Shown here: piece by piece, positions 34,732 through 45,808 of the stretch
How positions within the stretch are numbered: position 1 is the stretch's first letter
How the letters are laid out: each line of letters opens with the position of its first letter
NCBI RefSeq assembly: GCF_900116635.1
Contig: NZ_FPBJ01000001.1
Coordinates: 1-64,000 of the forward strand
Origin: Xenorhabdus koppenhoeferi
Lineage (GTDB): Bacteria > Pseudomonadota > Gammaproteobacteria > Enterobacterales > Enterobacteriaceae
Length of the DNA: 64,000 bases
Reading direction: 5' to 3'
Made by a program: the position numbers and the translations under genes
Notes under the pieces: model-generated
What the model was told of the DNA's origin: nothing
The model's input: the letters and a program-made list of their open reading frames with translations, nothing else
Database searches by the model: none

Positions 34732-36069
34732 TTATTCTTTAAAATCACTGGCATCCAACTGATGCCTGGCCAGCAATTTATAGAATTCAGTCCGGTTACG
34801 CCCTGCCATGCGAGCAGCATGTGTTACATTGCCTTTGGTTATTTGCAGTAATTTGCGCAGATAATTCAGTTCAAATTGCCCACGAGCTTCCACAAATGTC
34901 GGCAATGCCGTATTTTCCCCTTCCAGTGCCTGTATCACTAGCGCATCACTGATTACAGGAGCAGTTGTCAATGCGACACATTGCTCAATCACGTTAACCA
35001 ATTGACGAACATTACCCGGCCAACTTGCCGCCATCAGACATTTCATCGCATTAGTGGAAAAGCTGCGAACAAAGGGTTTGTGACGTTTGGCTGATACCCG
35101 CAATAGATAATTGGCTAATAGGGGAATATCTTCCGCACGTTCATTCAGTGTAGGGATTTTCAGGTTAACGACATTCAATCGATAGTAGAGATCTTCACGA
35201 AATTCATTTCGTTGCATCGCCTTTGGCAAATCACGGTGAGTAGCAGAAATAATTCTGACATCAATGTCTATGTCACGATTACTCCCCAACGGACGAACTT
35301 TGCGCTCCTGCAAAACTCTCAATAATTTTACTTGCAGCGCCAATGGCATATCACCTATCTCATCAAGGAACAATGTTCCTCCCTGAGCCGCCAGAAATAA
35401 CCCTTCCCGACTGCTGACCGCGCCAGTAAATGCGCCTTTGGCATGACCAAATAATTCAGATTCAAGCAGCTGTTCAGGTAAAGCGCCGCAGTTAATCGCA
35501 ATAAAAGGCTTTTTCGCCCGGGGACTTGCCCGGTGAATAGCTTGAGCCACTACTTCTTTACCGGTTCCACTTTGCCCATTAATCAGGACACTGACATCCG
35601 ATTGAGCCACCATCTTTGCCTGTTCCAACAGACGTAACATCAAAGGACTGCGGGTTACAATCTGCTCGTTCCATTGCCCATCTACAGCGGGTGTTGATAG
35701 CTCCAGTGCTGCATCTATGGCTTTATAAAGTGCTTCACGATCAACGGGTTTGGTCAAAAAACTAAATACGCCTTGCTGAGTTGCCGCTACTGCATCAGGA
35801 ATAGAACCATGTGCGGTCAAAATGATCACTGGCATGCCAGGATGTTGTTTCTGTATTTCAGCAAACAATGCCATTCCATCCATTTCATCCATGCGCAAGT
35901 CGCTGATCACTAAATCTACTTTTTTTTTCACCAACATTCGCAATGCTTCATGACCACTCTCAACGGTCGTGACACGGAAACCTTCGCTGGTCAGACGCAT
36001 TCCCAATAATTTTAACAAGCTAGGATCATCATCAACTAAGAGAAGATGGGCGGGATTGCGTACTGTCAT
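34732..36069 (-). CDS. glrR: sigma-54-dependent response regulator GlrR
   Basis: NtrC-family activator, 445 aa. Receiver domain with phosphoacceptor D57 in VISDLRMDEMDG; AAA+ domain with Walker A GQSGTGKE and the sigma-54 contact loop GAFTGA; C-terminal Fis-type HTH (GNVTHAARMAGRNRTEFYKLLARH). In E. coli GlrR (YfhA/QseF) activates glmY from a sigma-54 promoter, and the matching boxes and promoter are present at 38790-39022. It forms an operon with qseG and glrK. Confidence 0.96.
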   Translation of the reverse strand: MTVRNPAHLLLVDDDPSLLKLLGMRLTSEGFRVTTVESGHEALRMLVKKKVDLVISDLRMDEMDGMALFAEIQKQHPGMPVIILTAHGSIPDAVAATQQGVFSFLTKPVDREALYKAIDAALELSTPAVDGQWNEQIVTRSPLMLRLLEQAKMVAQSDVSVLINGQSGTGKEVVAQAIHRASPRAKKPFIAINCGALPEQLLESELFGHAKGAFTGAVSSREGLFLAAQGGTLFLDEIGDMPLALQVKLLRVLQERKVRPLGSNRDIDIDVRIISATHRDLPKAMQRNEFREDLYYRLNVVNLKIPTLNERAEDIPLLANYLLRVSAKRHKPFVRSFSTNAMKCLMAASWPGNVRQLVNVIEQCVALTTAPVISDALVIQALEGENTALPTFVEARGQFELNYLRKLLQITKGNVTHAARMAGRNRTEFYKLLARHQLDASDFKE

Positions 36070-36071
36070 TA

Positions 36072-36914
36072 TTATTCAGCTCCTTTTTCTTCTGGAGAGT
36101 TAATTTCTGTTTTAAGCTCCAGGCTTGTTGCTGATTTATCTTCCGGTATCAATTTACTGGATGGGGAGTTTGTGTTACTCACGTTACCTATATCACCGGA
36201 AGTAGCAGCATTGCTCTGATCTTGTTTGCGGGAGGAAAGCTGACGTTCGATATCTGTCAGATTTTCGAGTTTGCGGGATATTGAGCGAAGATCATATTCT
36301 AAGCGAGCCCGAATCTCTTTCAAGCGATCTATTTTGTTATCACTGTCGAGTTGGAGCCGCTGGAATTTAGTTCTTTCTTCGGCGAGGTTAATTTTCAAGT
36401 ATTGCTGTTCACGCCACAATTGTAATAATGGCCGCAAAGCAACAGGAAACTGGACACTATACTGGTTGAGGTTTTCGACAATTTTCCGGCGTTCAGCTAA
36501 TGCAGGCGTAGCCCTGTTAATCAGGATACTCTGTTTAAATACCTGTTCCCAATCAGTCATAGTGAAATTTTTTGCCATCTCACGAGCATCTGCTGAAGAC
36601 AGCCGATCCGTACAATCTATAAGTCTCAGCCAATAAAGCCCGTTTTCCAGTGCCTTTGGTTTCGTCATATCCCAGATTACATCACACTCTTTAAAACGGT
36701 AATCCGTGACATGCTGCTCCGGTAGAATAGATTCCGCAATTGTTGCCAATTTATCTGTTCCGCTCGTTTTAGCACACCCGGCCAGTAAATAGGGAACGAG
36801 CAATAACAACACGGTACGAAAACGTAAAACCGGAACCCGGGCCAAAACCGGCTGAGTCACAATACCCTGCTGTTCCGTCTTCGTCATAAAGCGGTAAATA
36901 AATCTGTTATACAT
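36072..36914 (-). CDS. qseG: outer membrane lipoprotein QseG (YfhG)
   Basis: A 280-aa lipoprotein: an N-terminal signal with lipobox LLAGC after a hydrophobic run, then a helical, coiled-coil-rich body (LAEERTKFQRLQLDSDNKIDRLKEI, RKLENLTDIERQLSSRK) as in E. coli QseG (237 aa). The N-terminus is longer than in E. coli; starts at 36914 or 36887 are possible. QseG interacts with GlrK/QseE in enteric bacteria. It lies between glrK and glrR with 5-bp and 2-bp gaps. Confidence 0.88.
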   Translation of the reverse strand: MYNRFIYRFMTKTEQQGIVTQPVLARVPVLRFRTVLLLLVPYLLAGCAKTSGTDKLATIAESILPEQHVTDYRFKECDVIWDMTKPKALENGLYWLRLIDCTDRLSSADAREMAKNFTMTDWEQVFKQSILINRATPALAERRKIVENLNQYSVQFPVALRPLLQLWREQQYLKINLAEERTKFQRLQLDSDNKIDRLKEIRARLEYDLRSISRKLENLTDIERQLSSRKQDQSNAATSGDIGNVSNTNSPSSKLIPEDKSATSLELKTEINSPEEKGAE

Positions 36915-36919
36915 ATTAT

Positions 36920-38353
36920 CTAGTCATTCTCTGCGGTTAATGGCAGTTCAATTCGAAAACATACGTCAGCAAATTCGGGTTCTATCAAATGAAGCTCTCC
37001 CCTCATCTGTTTAATGCAATCTTGCGCAATACTCAAGCCAAGCCCACTTCCTTTCACTGCCCCTTTTCGCTGGAGCTTTCCTTGATAAAACGGCTCAAAA
37101 ATCATACTCTTTTCTAATTCAGGGATAGGCGTTCCTGTATTGGCAATATCGATCTGAAGATTTTTTCCCACTTGCCGACTGGCAATCCAGATGTTACCGG
37201 ATTCAGCGCCATAGTGCACTGCATTGGAGTAGAGATTATCAATCACTCTTGTCAATAAATTTAGTTCCGCCCAGCACATATCCATATCTAATTGAATTTC
37301 CGTATGAATATTTTTTGTGCGTGCCGGTAGCTGATGCGATAATACAACACCATCCACAATTTCTTTTAAAGACACAATCTGGTGTTCTGCGGCACCATCT
37401 GCCAATTTTCGATTATATTCGAGCAGTTGTTCAATGAGCTGCTGTAAATGCCTGCTACTGCTATCCAGAATGCTCACGACTTCTCTTTGATCTTCTGTCA
37501 GTGACCCTGCTATTTCATCCGCCAATAACTCAGTACCTTCACGCATACTTGCCAGAGGTGTTTTCAATTCGTGGGAGATATGGCGTAAAAATTCATGCCG
37601 CTGAGATTCCAGCCAAGATAAACGCTCGCTCAGCCAAATAATACGCTGTGCCAGTGATCGCAATTCCCGTGGGCCTTTAAAGGACTCAATTTCTAATGAC
37701 TGCCCTTCTCCCAACCGATTGATCATCCGTTCGATACGTTTCACTGGCCCGATGATCATGCGTGTAAATAGAGTTATCAAGAATGCACTTAGCAAGAATA
37801 AGATAAGGCTCTGCCAACCAAAGAATTGTCCTTTATCTGCAATATCTTTTTGTAATTGTTCACCCCGACTAAAAATGATCTTACGGATTTCCTGTACCAG
37901 AAGATTATTAGTGGTAGAAAATTCTTCAAGTAATTTGGATGAGGTAGGTTCTGGGACACCGTTGTTACAGGAAATTTTGGTCAAGCCTGCCAGTAATTCG
38001 TTAAACTTTTTTGTATATTCAGTATTACCCAGCATGGTTATCTGATTGCCGAGCATACTCGTATATTGACGATATTGACGCTGATAAAGTTTCTCCAGCC
38101 TGGCATCACCTAATACACAATATTGGCGGTAACTGCGTTCCATCTCAAAGACAACGCCACTCATCGCTTCGCTACGACGGGCATCCGCCAGGGTAGAGCT
38201 ATTGATTTCTGCGGCGTGAGTACTGAGCTGGTCGAGGCTCTGATAAGCCTGATAAGCCAACACCAATAATGGCAATAATACTAGCCAGAAAGCCATTACA
38301 ACCAATTGACGCAGTGAGCGCGGAAATAAACGCCATTTTTTCAAAGAAATCAT
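36920..38353 (-). CDS. glrK: sensor histidine kinase GlrK (QseE)
   Basis: A 477-aa membrane kinase partner of GlrR (E. coli 475). I use the ATG at 38353 (MISLKKWRLFPRSLRQ). Two membrane helices (about residues 17-38 and 181-200) flank a periplasmic sensor domain; HAMP follows, then HisKA with His261 in RHISHELKTPLASM and HATPase with DNLYSNAVHYG and GSGLGLSIAQDC. First gene of glrK-qseG-glrR, next to glmY, its regulatory target. Confidence 0.95.
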   Translation of the reverse strand: MISLKKWRLFPRSLRQLVVMAFWLVLLPLLVLAYQAYQSLDQLSTHAAEINSSTLADARRSEAMSGVVFEMERSYRQYCVLGDARLEKLYQRQYRQYTSMLGNQITMLGNTEYTKKFNELLAGLTKISCNNGVPEPTSSKLLEEFSTTNNLLVQEIRKIIFSRGEQLQKDIADKGQFFGWQSLILFLLSAFLITLFTRMIIGPVKRIERMINRLGEGQSLEIESFKGPRELRSLAQRIIWLSERLSWLESQRHEFLRHISHELKTPLASMREGTELLADEIAGSLTEDQREVVSILDSSSRHLQQLIEQLLEYNRKLADGAAEHQIVSLKEIVDGVVLSHQLPARTKNIHTEIQLDMDMCWAELNLLTRVIDNLYSNAVHYGAESGNIWIASRQVGKNLQIDIANTGTPIPELEKSMIFEPFYQGKLQRKGAVKGSGLGLSIAQDCIKQMRGELHLIEPEFADVCFRIELPLTAEND

Positions 38354-38548
38354 CTTATAACCTGCAATTACATTGATGCCAATTGGCATAAAACAAAGAA
38401 GAACGTCTGCCAAATGATGAATTCTAAAGTTACTCTTTCTCTTCTTTTTTGAAAACGTTTGAAAATAATAATTGAAAATAGTGGATGGTTTGAAGTTACG
38501 TGGGTACGTACATAAACACGATGGACAGGAGTCACCTGTAATAATGAC

Positions 38549-38778
38549 GGCGGGATAGTAACTTTGTTTACTATCCCGCCAGTGAGGAACCTCATGCTAC
38601 CTGATGAACCTATAGCATATAGGTGGTGCCTCACTCCACGTGTCGCCCTGTGTTTGATAAAGCCCGAAAGCGAGTATCATTAAGTGGACGGTAGGCACCT
38701 TACTTCGGCATCATTCTGGGCTTATGTGGCATGTTTCCACCTAATTGCGGGCCGACATAAAAAATTGAATGAGCAACT
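38549..38778 (-). ncRNA. glmY: GlmY small RNA (with terminal hairpin)
   Basis: Located between glrK and purL like E. coli glmY. The minus strand begins AGTTGCTCATTC and reaches TTATGTCGGCCC, parallel to the GlmY start AGTGGCTCATTC...TTATGTCAGCCC. Its middle (GGTGCCTACCGTCCACTTAATGA...GTGAGGCACCACC) aligns with the GlmY/GlmZ fold as I recall it. It ends in a 13-bp hairpin, GGCGGGATAGTAA / TTACTATCCCGCC (38549-38580), though without a long U run. GlmY protects GlmZ from RapZ-RNase E and raises glmS expression. Exact ends are inferred. Confidence 0.85.
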
Positions 38779-38789
38779 GGCCTGTATTA

Positions 38790-38806
38790 AGCACATTGCG
38801 TGCCAA
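38790..38806 (-). promoter_or_regulatory. sigma-54 promoter of glmY
   Basis: On the minus strand TTGGCACGCAATGTGCTT has GG and GC separated by exactly 10 nt, the -24/-12 signature of RpoN promoters. The GC lies 12-13 nt upstream of the proposed GlmY +1 (38778). Confidence 0.85.
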
Positions 38807-38910
38807 CTTGTAAAATATTTTTTTAATGCATTGATTTTATTGTTAATTTAAAAATAAATATATTCATTTATTTTTCTGATTAAAATTTTATGGTGCCTGA
38901 TCTGCATTTT

Positions 38911-38928
38911 TGTCGTCAATTTATGACA
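38911..38928 (-). promoter_or_regulatory. GlrR box 1 (TGTC-N10-GACA)
   Basis: TGTC GTCAATTTAT GACA, a perfect match to the known GlrR site, about 105-120 bp upstream of the sigma-54 promoter. Confidence 0.85.
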
Positions 38929-38973
38929 CTTAGCCATACTTAGATATTTTCTCATTAATATCATGCTATTAAA

Positions 38974-38991
38974 TGTCTCCTATTTGAGACA
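38974..38991 (-). promoter_or_regulatory. GlrR box 2 (TGTC-N10-GACA)
   Basis: TGTC TCCTATTTGA GACA, a second perfect match, 63 bp from box 1 (six helical turns). Confidence 0.85.
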
Positions 38992-39004
38992 TCAGAAATC
39001 ACGT

Positions 39005-39022
39005 TGTCTCAATATGGAAACA
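39005..39022 (-). promoter_or_regulatory. GlrR box 3 (near match)
   Basis: TGTC TCAATATGGA AACA, one mismatch from the consensus, 31 bp from box 2. The E. coli glmY promoter likewise has three GlrR sites. Confidence 0.65.
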
Positions 39023-39084
39023 CTGATAATAACATTCATCAACAATGCCAAAACAATGCCAAATCGACGACGAAATACTTTTAT

Positions 39085-39117
39085 TAAAAAGGCCCTGAGA
39101 AATTTTCAGGGCCTTTT
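39085..39117 (-). terminator. purL intrinsic terminator (likely bidirectional)
   Basis: Stem AAAAGGCCCTGA / TCAGGGCCTTTT with a short AT loop; T runs on both strands. It lies 25 bp past the purL stop and insulates glmY regulation. Confidence 0.92.
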
Positions 39118-39139
39118 CAGCATAAAATGCAGAGATGAA

Positions 39140-42100
39140 TTACCCCAATTGTTTACGTGCATTGCGGAAAATACGCATCCACGGGCTATCTTCTCCCCAC
39201 TCTTTAGGATGCCAGGAATTACTGACAGTACGGAATACCCTTTCAGGATGAGGCATCATCACTGTGACTCGACCATCAAGGCTGGTAACTGAGGTAATGC
39301 CATTGACAGAGCCATTCGGGTTTACCGGATAATTTTCAGTCACCGAACCGTAGTTATCCACAAAGCGCAGTGCTACCTGCTGGTGTTTTTCAAGTTCCTG
39401 CAAACTTTGACTGTTTCTGAATTCCACCTGGCCTTCACCGTGGGCAACGGCAATTGGTAAACGAGAACCTGCCATCTCTGTCAAGAACAGTGAAGGGCTG
39501 TCTGCCACTTCCACTAAGCTGAAACGTGCTTCATAGCGTTCTGAACGGTTACGGACAAAACGAGGCCAGTGCTCTGTACCCGGAATCAGTTCATGCAGGT
39601 TAGACATCATCTGACAACCGTTGCACACCCCAAGTGCCAAAGTATCCGGCCTTGCAAAGAAATTCGCAAAATCATCGCGTACCCGTGAATTAAACAGAAT
39701 GGATTTCGCCCATCCTTCACCCGCACCAAGTACATCTCCATATGAAAAGCCACCACAAGCGACTAATGTTTGGAATTGCTCAAGCGTGATCCGGCCACTC
39801 AACAAATCACTCATGTGAACATCTACGGCCTCAAAACCGGCGCGGTGGAATGCAGCCGCCATCTCAATATGAGAGTTAACGCCCTGTTCACGTAGCACGG
39901 CAACGCGTGGTCGTATCTGTTTCGAAATGTAACAGGCTGCAATATCTTCGCCAGGATCAAAAGATAACTTCACATTCAAACCGGGATCGTTCACATCCTG
40001 TTTCACCTGATGTTCTTGGTCAGCACATTCAGGATTATCACGTAAACTTTGCATCTGCCATGTTGTTTCTGCCCACCATAAACGCAAAGTGCTGCGATTT
40101 TGGCGGTAAACTTCCATATTTTTACTGGAAATGACGAAATTATCGCCTGTTTGAGCTTTACCTAAATAGTGTACGTTTTCACTCAAACCATAATCTGCCA
40201 GTAGATTTTCAACCCACTCCCTGTCCGTTTCCCGAATCTGAATCACTGCCCCTAATTCTTCGCTAAACAGAGCAGCCAAAACATCTTCATCAAAAGCACT
40301 GATATCAGCATGCAGCCCACAATGTCCGGCAAAAGCCATTTCTGCTAATGTTACCAGCAGGCCGCCGTCAGAGCGGTCGTGATAAGCCAACAGTTTTTGT
40401 TCTGCAATCAATTGCTGAATTGCATTGAAGAAGCCTTTTAGTTGCTCAACGTCACGAACATCTGCGGTTTTATCACCAAGCTGGCGATAAACCTGAGCCA
40501 ATGCGGTTCCTCCCAAGGCATTCTGCCCTTGCCCCAAATCGATTAGCAGCAATGCGTTATCATCTTCCGCAGATAGTTCTGGCGTCACTGTGCAACGTAC
40601 ATCTTCCACACGAGCAAATGCACTGATAACCAATGAAAGTGGCGAAGTCATTTCACGCTCTTCTCCATCCTGATTCCAACGGGTTTTCATTGACATAGAG
40701 TCTTTGCCTACCGGAATGGTCAGGCCGAGTGCAGGACACAATTCTTCTCCCACAGCTTTTACCGCAGCATACAGGCCCGCATCTTCACCTGCATGGCCTG
40801 ATGCTGACATCCAGTTAGCGGATAACTTCACTCGTTTCAGATCCTGCACGTAAGCAGAAGCGATATTGGTCAGCGCTTCCCCGACAGCCATGCGTGCCGA
40901 AGCAGCAAAATCCAGTAATGCAACTGGAGCGCGCTCACCTATTGACATGGCTTCACCATAATAGCTATCAAGACTGGCTGTAGTCACAGCGCAATCCGCA
41001 ACAGGAATTTGCCACGGGCCAACCATTTGATCGCGGGCAACCATGCCTGTTATGGAACGATCGCCAATTGTAATCAGGAATGTTTTCTCGGCAACAGCAG
41101 GTAAATGCAGGACTCGTTTTACCGCTTCCGCGAGATCAATGCTCTTACGCTCAAGACTTTTTCCATGAGCTTGCAAAACCTGTACATTTTTCAACATCTT
41201 TGGTGTCTTGCCGAGTAAAACATCCAGAGGCATATCGATTGGCTGGTTCTCGAAATGTCTGTCATTCAGCAGCAGATGTCGTTCTTCCGTAGCCTCTCCA
41301 ATCACAGCATAAGGAGCACGCTCACGACGGCACAATTCTTCAAACAGGGTAAGTTGTTCGGGTGCCACGGCCAGAACATAACGCTCCTGAGATTCATTGC
41401 ACCATACCTGCAATGGACTCATTCCCGGCTCATCATTCAGAATATCACGTAGCTCAAAACGACCGCCTCGACCGCCATCATTGACTAACTCAGGCATGGC
41501 ATTTGATAATCCACCAGCACCTACATCATGGATAAACAGAATTGGGTTTTTGTCTCCCAGCTGCCAGCAACTATCGATGACTTCCTGGCAACGGCGCTCC
41601 ATCTCTGCATTATCCCGTTGCACAGACGCAAAATCCAAATCAGCATCGGATTGACCTGAGGTCATTGACGATGCTGCGCCGCCCCCTAAGCCGATATTCA
41701 TGCTTGGCCCGCCCAGCACAATAAGTTTTGCGCCAACCGGGATATCTCCTTTCTGAACGTGCTCTTCACGAATGTTTCCAATACCCCCCGCAAGCATGAT
41801 GGGTTTGTGATAACCACGCAGCTCTGTACCATTATGGGAATATACATTTTCTTCATAGGTTCTGAAATATCCCAGCAACGCCGGACGCCCGAATTCGTTG
41901 TTGAAAGCCGCGCCACCTAACGGGCCTTCCAGCATAATGTCCAGAGCACTGACAATTCTCTCAGGCTTACCGAAATTCTCTTCCCACGGCTGTTCAAATC
42001 CAGGGATTTTCAAATTTGATACTGAAAAGCCGACCAATCCAGCTTTGGGTTTAGCACCTCGTCCTGTCGCTCCTTCATCCCGGATCTCCCCTCCTGAACC

Positions 42101-43027
42101 TGTCGCAGCACCCGGCCACGGTGATATCGCAGTCGGATGGTTATGCGTTTCAACTTTCATCAAGATATGGACGGGTTCTTGGTGGTAATCATAGATCCCG
42201 GTTTCAAGGGCAGGGAAAAAGCGACCAACATGAGAGCCTTCCATTACGGCCGCGTTATCTTTATAAGCAGAAAGCACGTAATCCGGCGTTTGTTCAAATG
42301 TGTTCTTTATCATCTTGAACAGAGACTTAGGTTGAGCCTGCCCATCAATAACCCAATCTGCATTGAAAATTTTGTGGCGGCAATGTTCAGAATTCGCCTG
42401 TGCAAACATATAAAGCTCAATGTCTGTCGGATTACGTTCCAATATCTGAAAAGCCTTCACCAAATAATCAATTTCATCTGCGGCCAAAGCCAATCCCAAT
42501 TCAATATTGGCAGATTCCAGTGCTGCCCGTCCCGATTGCAAAACATCAATTTGCTTCAATGGAGTAGGTTCTTGGTGAGAAAATAATATTTCAGCCTGTT
42601 GAAACTGAGTAAATACACTCTCCATCATACGATCATGCAGTAACGCGGATAAGGTTTGCCACTGAGTGGTATTCATTTCAATACATTGGATATAATAAGC
42701 AATTCCTCTCTCTAAACGGACAATCGTATTCAGTCCACAATTATGAGCGATGTCTGTCGCCTTCGATGACCAAGGAGAGATAGTGCCCGGGCGAGGTGTG
42801 ACTAACAGTAGTTGACCTTTAGGCTCACGCACAGCCAAAGCGGGACCATATTTTAATAATTGATTTAATTTTTCCCGTTCATCTCCGGTGATAGGACGAT
42901 TAACTTCTGCAAAATGCACATATTCTGCATAGATTTCTGTAACGGGAAGGCACTGATCTTGACACTGGGAAAGGAGCTTAGTAATACGAAACGCTGATAA
43001 AGCGGGCGAACCACGCAGAATTTCCAT
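39140..43027 (-). CDS. purL: phosphoribosylformylglycinamidine synthase
   Basis: Fourth step of purine synthesis, converting FGAR + glutamine + ATP to FGAM. The ATG at 43027 gives 1295 aa, identical in length to E. coli PurL ([14 protein letters not shown]). The N-terminal PurS-like domain, the two AIRS-type synthetase halves ([26 protein letters not shown] is conserved) and the C-terminal glutaminase with nucleophile Cys in [10 protein letters not shown] and the His-Glu pair in [10 protein letters not shown] are all present. A PurR box lies upstream. Confidence 0.98.
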   Translation of the reverse strand: MEILRGSPALSAFRITKLLSQCQDQCLPVTEIYAEYVHFAEVNRPITGDEREKLNQLLKYGPALAVREPKGQLLLVTPRPGTISPWSSKATDIAHNCGLNTIVRLERGIAYYIQCIEMNTTQWQTLSALLHDRMMESVFTQFQQAEILFSHQEPTPLKQIDVLQSGRAALESANIELGLALAADEIDYLVKAFQILERNPTDIELYMFAQANSEHCRHKIFNADWVIDGQAQPKSLFKMIKNTFEQTPDYVLSAYKDNAAVMEGSHVGRFFPALETGIYDYHQEPVHILMKVETHNHPTAISPWPGAATGSGGEIRDEGATGRGAKPKAGLVGFSVSNLKIPGFEQPWEENFGKPERIVSALDIMLEGPLGGAAFNNEFGRPALLGYFRTYEENVYSHNGTELRGYHKPIMLAGGIGNIREEHVQKGDIPVGAKLIVLGGPSMNIGLGGGAASSMTSGQSDADLDFASVQRDNAEMERRCQEVIDSCWQLGDKNPILFIHDVGAGGLSNAMPELVNDGGRGGRFELRDILNDEPGMSPLQVWCNESQERYVLAVAPEQLTLFEELCRRERAPYAVIGEATEERHLLLNDRHFENQPIDMPLDVLLGKTPKMLKNVQVLQAHGKSLERKSIDLAEAVKRVLHLPAVAEKTFLITIGDRSITGMVARDQMVGPWQIPVADCAVTTASLDSYYGEAMSIGERAPVALLDFAASARMAVGEALTNIASAYVQDLKRVKLSANWMSASGHAGEDAGLYAAVKAVGEELCPALGLTIPVGKDSMSMKTRWNQDGEEREMTSPLSLVISAFARVEDVRCTVTPELSAEDDNALLLIDLGQGQNALGGTALAQVYRQLGDKTADVRDVEQLKGFFNAIQQLIAEQKLLAYHDRSDGGLLVTLAEMAFAGHCGLHADISAFDEDVLAALFSEELGAVIQIRETDREWVENLLADYGLSENVHYLGKAQTGDNFVISSKNMEVYRQNRSTLRLWWAETTWQMQSLRDNPECADQEHQVKQDVNDPGLNVKLSFDPGEDIAACYISKQIRPRVAVLREQGVNSHIEMAAAFHRAGFEAVDVHMSDLLSGRITLEQFQTLVACGGFSYGDVLGAGEGWAKSILFNSRVRDDFANFFARPDTLALGVCNGCQMMSNLHELIPGTEHWPRFVRNRSERYEARFSLVEVADSPSLFLTEMAGSRLPIAVAHGEGQVEFRNSQSLQELEKHQQVALRFVDNYGSVTENYPVNPNGSVNGITSVTSLDGRVTVMMPHPERVFRTVSNSWHPKEWGEDSPWMRIFRNARKQLG

Positions 43028-43112
43028 AATAATAGGTTCTCTCATTTTAGAAGCAAAGCCTGACTGATGCCTCAGGGGAAACTGAAGACATTATAGAGGA
43101 ATGCTCTCCCCG

Positions 43113-43128
43113 ACGAAACCGTTTGCGT
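43113..43128. promoter_or_regulatory. PurR operator upstream of purL
   Basis: ACGAAACCGTTTGCGT, i.e. ACGCAAACGGTTTCGT on the minus strand, matches the PurR consensus with one central mismatch. It is 86 bp upstream of purL, in its promoter region. E. coli purL is a PurR regulon member. Confidence 0.87.
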
Positions 43129-43293
43129 GGTTATTTAACACCCTATTAATGTACGTAATGAAGTTCTAAAATTGGTTTAATCAAGTTGCGTTACGCTATT
43201 TTATTCAGCAAAATTCTTGATTACTGGAAATTTAACCATGCTATTATCTTACATTTCATACGGAGCCTAACCACACTGGCTAGAGATAACTGT

Positions 43294-44835
43294 TTGAGTA
43301 ATATAAAGATAAATTATTTTGTTATCGTTATTATCGCGCTCCTTTCCGCTGCTATTATTGGTCTCAACATTAATTGGTCCAATAAACAGCAGGAGCAGAT
43401 AAACAAAATTATGGCACGAGGAGAACTTCGGGTTAATACCATCTCTTCTCCTCTGATTTCTCTTAACAGCAAAAATAAGCCAATAGGATTTGACTATGAA
43501 TTGACCAAACGGTTTGCTGATTATCTGGGTGTGAAACTTGTCATTCAGTTTCGCGCCAACATTAATCAGCTTTTTGACGATTTGGAAAACGATAAAGCCG
43601 ATTTCTTGGCTGCGGGCCTTATCTACAATGAAGAAAGGTTAGATCAGACACACACTGGTCCAACCTATTATTTAGTCTTACAACAACTGGTTTATCGCAA
43701 AGGGACAACACGTCCGCGTTCGTTTAATGATTTAAAAGGTAAGTTCATCGTCACAGCGGGTTCGGCCCATGTAAGCGAACTGAAAAAATGGAAAGAGAAA
43801 TCTTATCCTGATTTAACCTGGGAAGAGACATCGCACGAAAATACACAACAGTTACTCGAACAAGTGTCCGAGGGAAAAATCGACTATACAATCAGCGATT
43901 CAATCAGTCTGGCCCTGCAACAACGTGTTCATCCCAATCTGGCAGTTGCTTTTGATGTCAGTGAAGAACGTCCCCTGACTTGGTATTTAAAACGCAATGA
44001 TGATTATAGTCTTTATTCCGCCATGCTTGATTTTTTCAGCATGCTGGCTGAAAACAGCATTATGTCGCGGCTACAGGAAAAGTATTTCAGCCATGTCAAT
44101 TCATTCGACTATTTTGATACCATCTCTTTTATCCGTGCTATCAATAATATTTTGCCTACATATAAGCCTATTTTTGAGAAATATGCGGGATCACTGGATT
44201 GGCAATTAGTGGCAGCCATTGCATGGCAAGAATCGCATTGGGATCCGCAAGCGACCTCCCCTACTGGCGTTCGTGGTATGATGATGCTGACTCGTCCAAC
44301 GGCAGAATGGGCGGGGATCCACGATCGGCTGGACCCAGAAGAAAGCGTGAAAGGTGGTATGGCTTATCTGCACTATTTGATGGATCGCTTGCCAAAAACC
44401 ATTCCTGAAGATGAACGTATCTGGTTCGCTCTCGCCGCCTATAACATGGGATACGGGCATATTCTTGATGTTCGTAAGTTAACGGCGGTGCAAAAAGGTA
44501 ATCCTGACAGTTGGCTGGATGTTAAAGCGCGCCTTCCCCTGCTCAGCAAGAAAAAATACTATACCAATACGACTTATGGTTATGCCCGCGGCTATGAGGC
44601 TTATCGCTATGTTGAAAATATCCGGCGTTACTATCTGAGTTTGGAAGGATATCTACAGGCAAAAGCCAACCGTGAGAAAATAGCAGAAGAAGTGCCGGCG
44701 GACACAACCAGTGGCTCCCAACCTGAAAGTGATAAAATAACAGATGATAAAGCGGAAGGCACTAAAACCGATTCCAATGAAAAAGCGCCGGAAGAGACAA
44801 CATCGGCGCAATCTGCAACAATACGTCAATCGTAA
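43294..44835 (+). CDS. mltF: membrane-bound lytic murein transglycosylase F
   Basis: Periplasmic peptidoglycan lytic enzyme. I prefer a TTG start at 43294 (513 aa; AGAG 8 nt upstream), giving [17 protein letters not shown], which aligns with the E. coli N-terminus (518 aa); a TTG at 43186 would add an unconserved stretch. An ABC-type solute-binding domain (about 45-270) is followed by a lytic transglycosylase domain with the catalytic Glu in [25 protein letters not shown]. The C-terminal 50 residues are low-complexity Glu/Asp/Thr. Divergent from purL, as in E. coli. Confidence 0.94.
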   Translation: MSNIKINYFVIVIIALLSAAIIGLNINWSNKQQEQINKIMARGELRVNTISSPLISLNSKNKPIGFDYELTKRFADYLGVKLVIQFRANINQLFDDLENDKADFLAAGLIYNEERLDQTHTGPTYYLVLQQLVYRKGTTRPRSFNDLKGKFIVTAGSAHVSELKKWKEKSYPDLTWEETSHENTQQLLEQVSEGKIDYTISDSISLALQQRVHPNLAVAFDVSEERPLTWYLKRNDDYSLYSAMLDFFSMLAENSIMSRLQEKYFSHVNSFDYFDTISFIRAINNILPTYKPIFEKYAGSLDWQLVAAIAWQESHWDPQATSPTGVRGMMMLTRPTAEWAGIHDRLDPEESVKGGMAYLHYLMDRLPKTIPEDERIWFALAAYNMGYGHILDVRKLTAVQKGNPDSWLDVKARLPLLSKKKYYTNTTYGYARGYEAYRYVENIRRYYLSLEGYLQAKANREKIAEEVPADTTSGSQPESDKITDDKAEGTKTDSNEKAPEETTSAQSATIRQS

Positions 44836-44857
44836 TTGGTTTTTTGATTGTAACTGA

Positions 44858-45385
<528 letters not shown>

Positions 45386-45540
45386 TTATGAAAATCTCGC
45401 TTATTATAACGGTTCATCATCAATAGTGTGCGCTCATCTCAATTTACTGACTCAACTTGAATTTCATCAAATGATGAATTTCAGAAGTCGGCTGCACTAA
45501 ACGTGATTATGCTCAGTACTCATGTGCACCAAAGTGTCCG

Positions 45541-45723
45541 AATTTATTAAAGCACAACACTAAACTTTCCAATAAGCAACAGAAAGAATTATGCCGGATG
45601 CACGGCACGGGTGATTATTCGATCGGTGATTTGGCCGAGCTTTTTTCAGTATCCAGGCCCACAGTTTACCGAACGTTGGTACGCAATAGAGTATTTAATG
45701 GAAACTCAACAACCGCTGACTAA
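45541..45723 (+). pseudogene. serine resolvase C-terminal HTH relic
   Basis: An open stretch ending in TAA encodes KLSNKQQKELCRMHGTGDYSIGDLAELFSVSRPTVYRTL, the C-terminal helix-turn-helix of Tn3-type resolvases/invertases. No catalytic N-terminal domain is found upstream. It marks the left edge of the island. Confidence 0.7.
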
Positions 45724-45740
45724 AGTCGCGGTTGTTGAGT
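45704..45740. repeat. strong inverted repeat over resolvase relic stop
   Basis: ACTCAACAACCGC (45704-45716) and GCGGTTGTTGAGT (45728-45740) are perfect 13-bp complements; an inner GAC/GTC extends the stem. There is no T run, so it looks more like an element end or a structured 3' end than a simple terminator. Confidence 0.75.
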
Positions 45741-45808
45741 ACCTTCGCGATAAGTACTACTACTTTCTACGGTGATGTAGCTAGTTCAGTGAAAGCTTAC
45801 CCAACATC

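Noticed and set aside
38368-38634. 88-codon minus-strand frame between glmY and glrK
   Set aside because: It starts inside the sRNA hairpin region and resembles no protein; considered and dropped as a Hok-like toxin.
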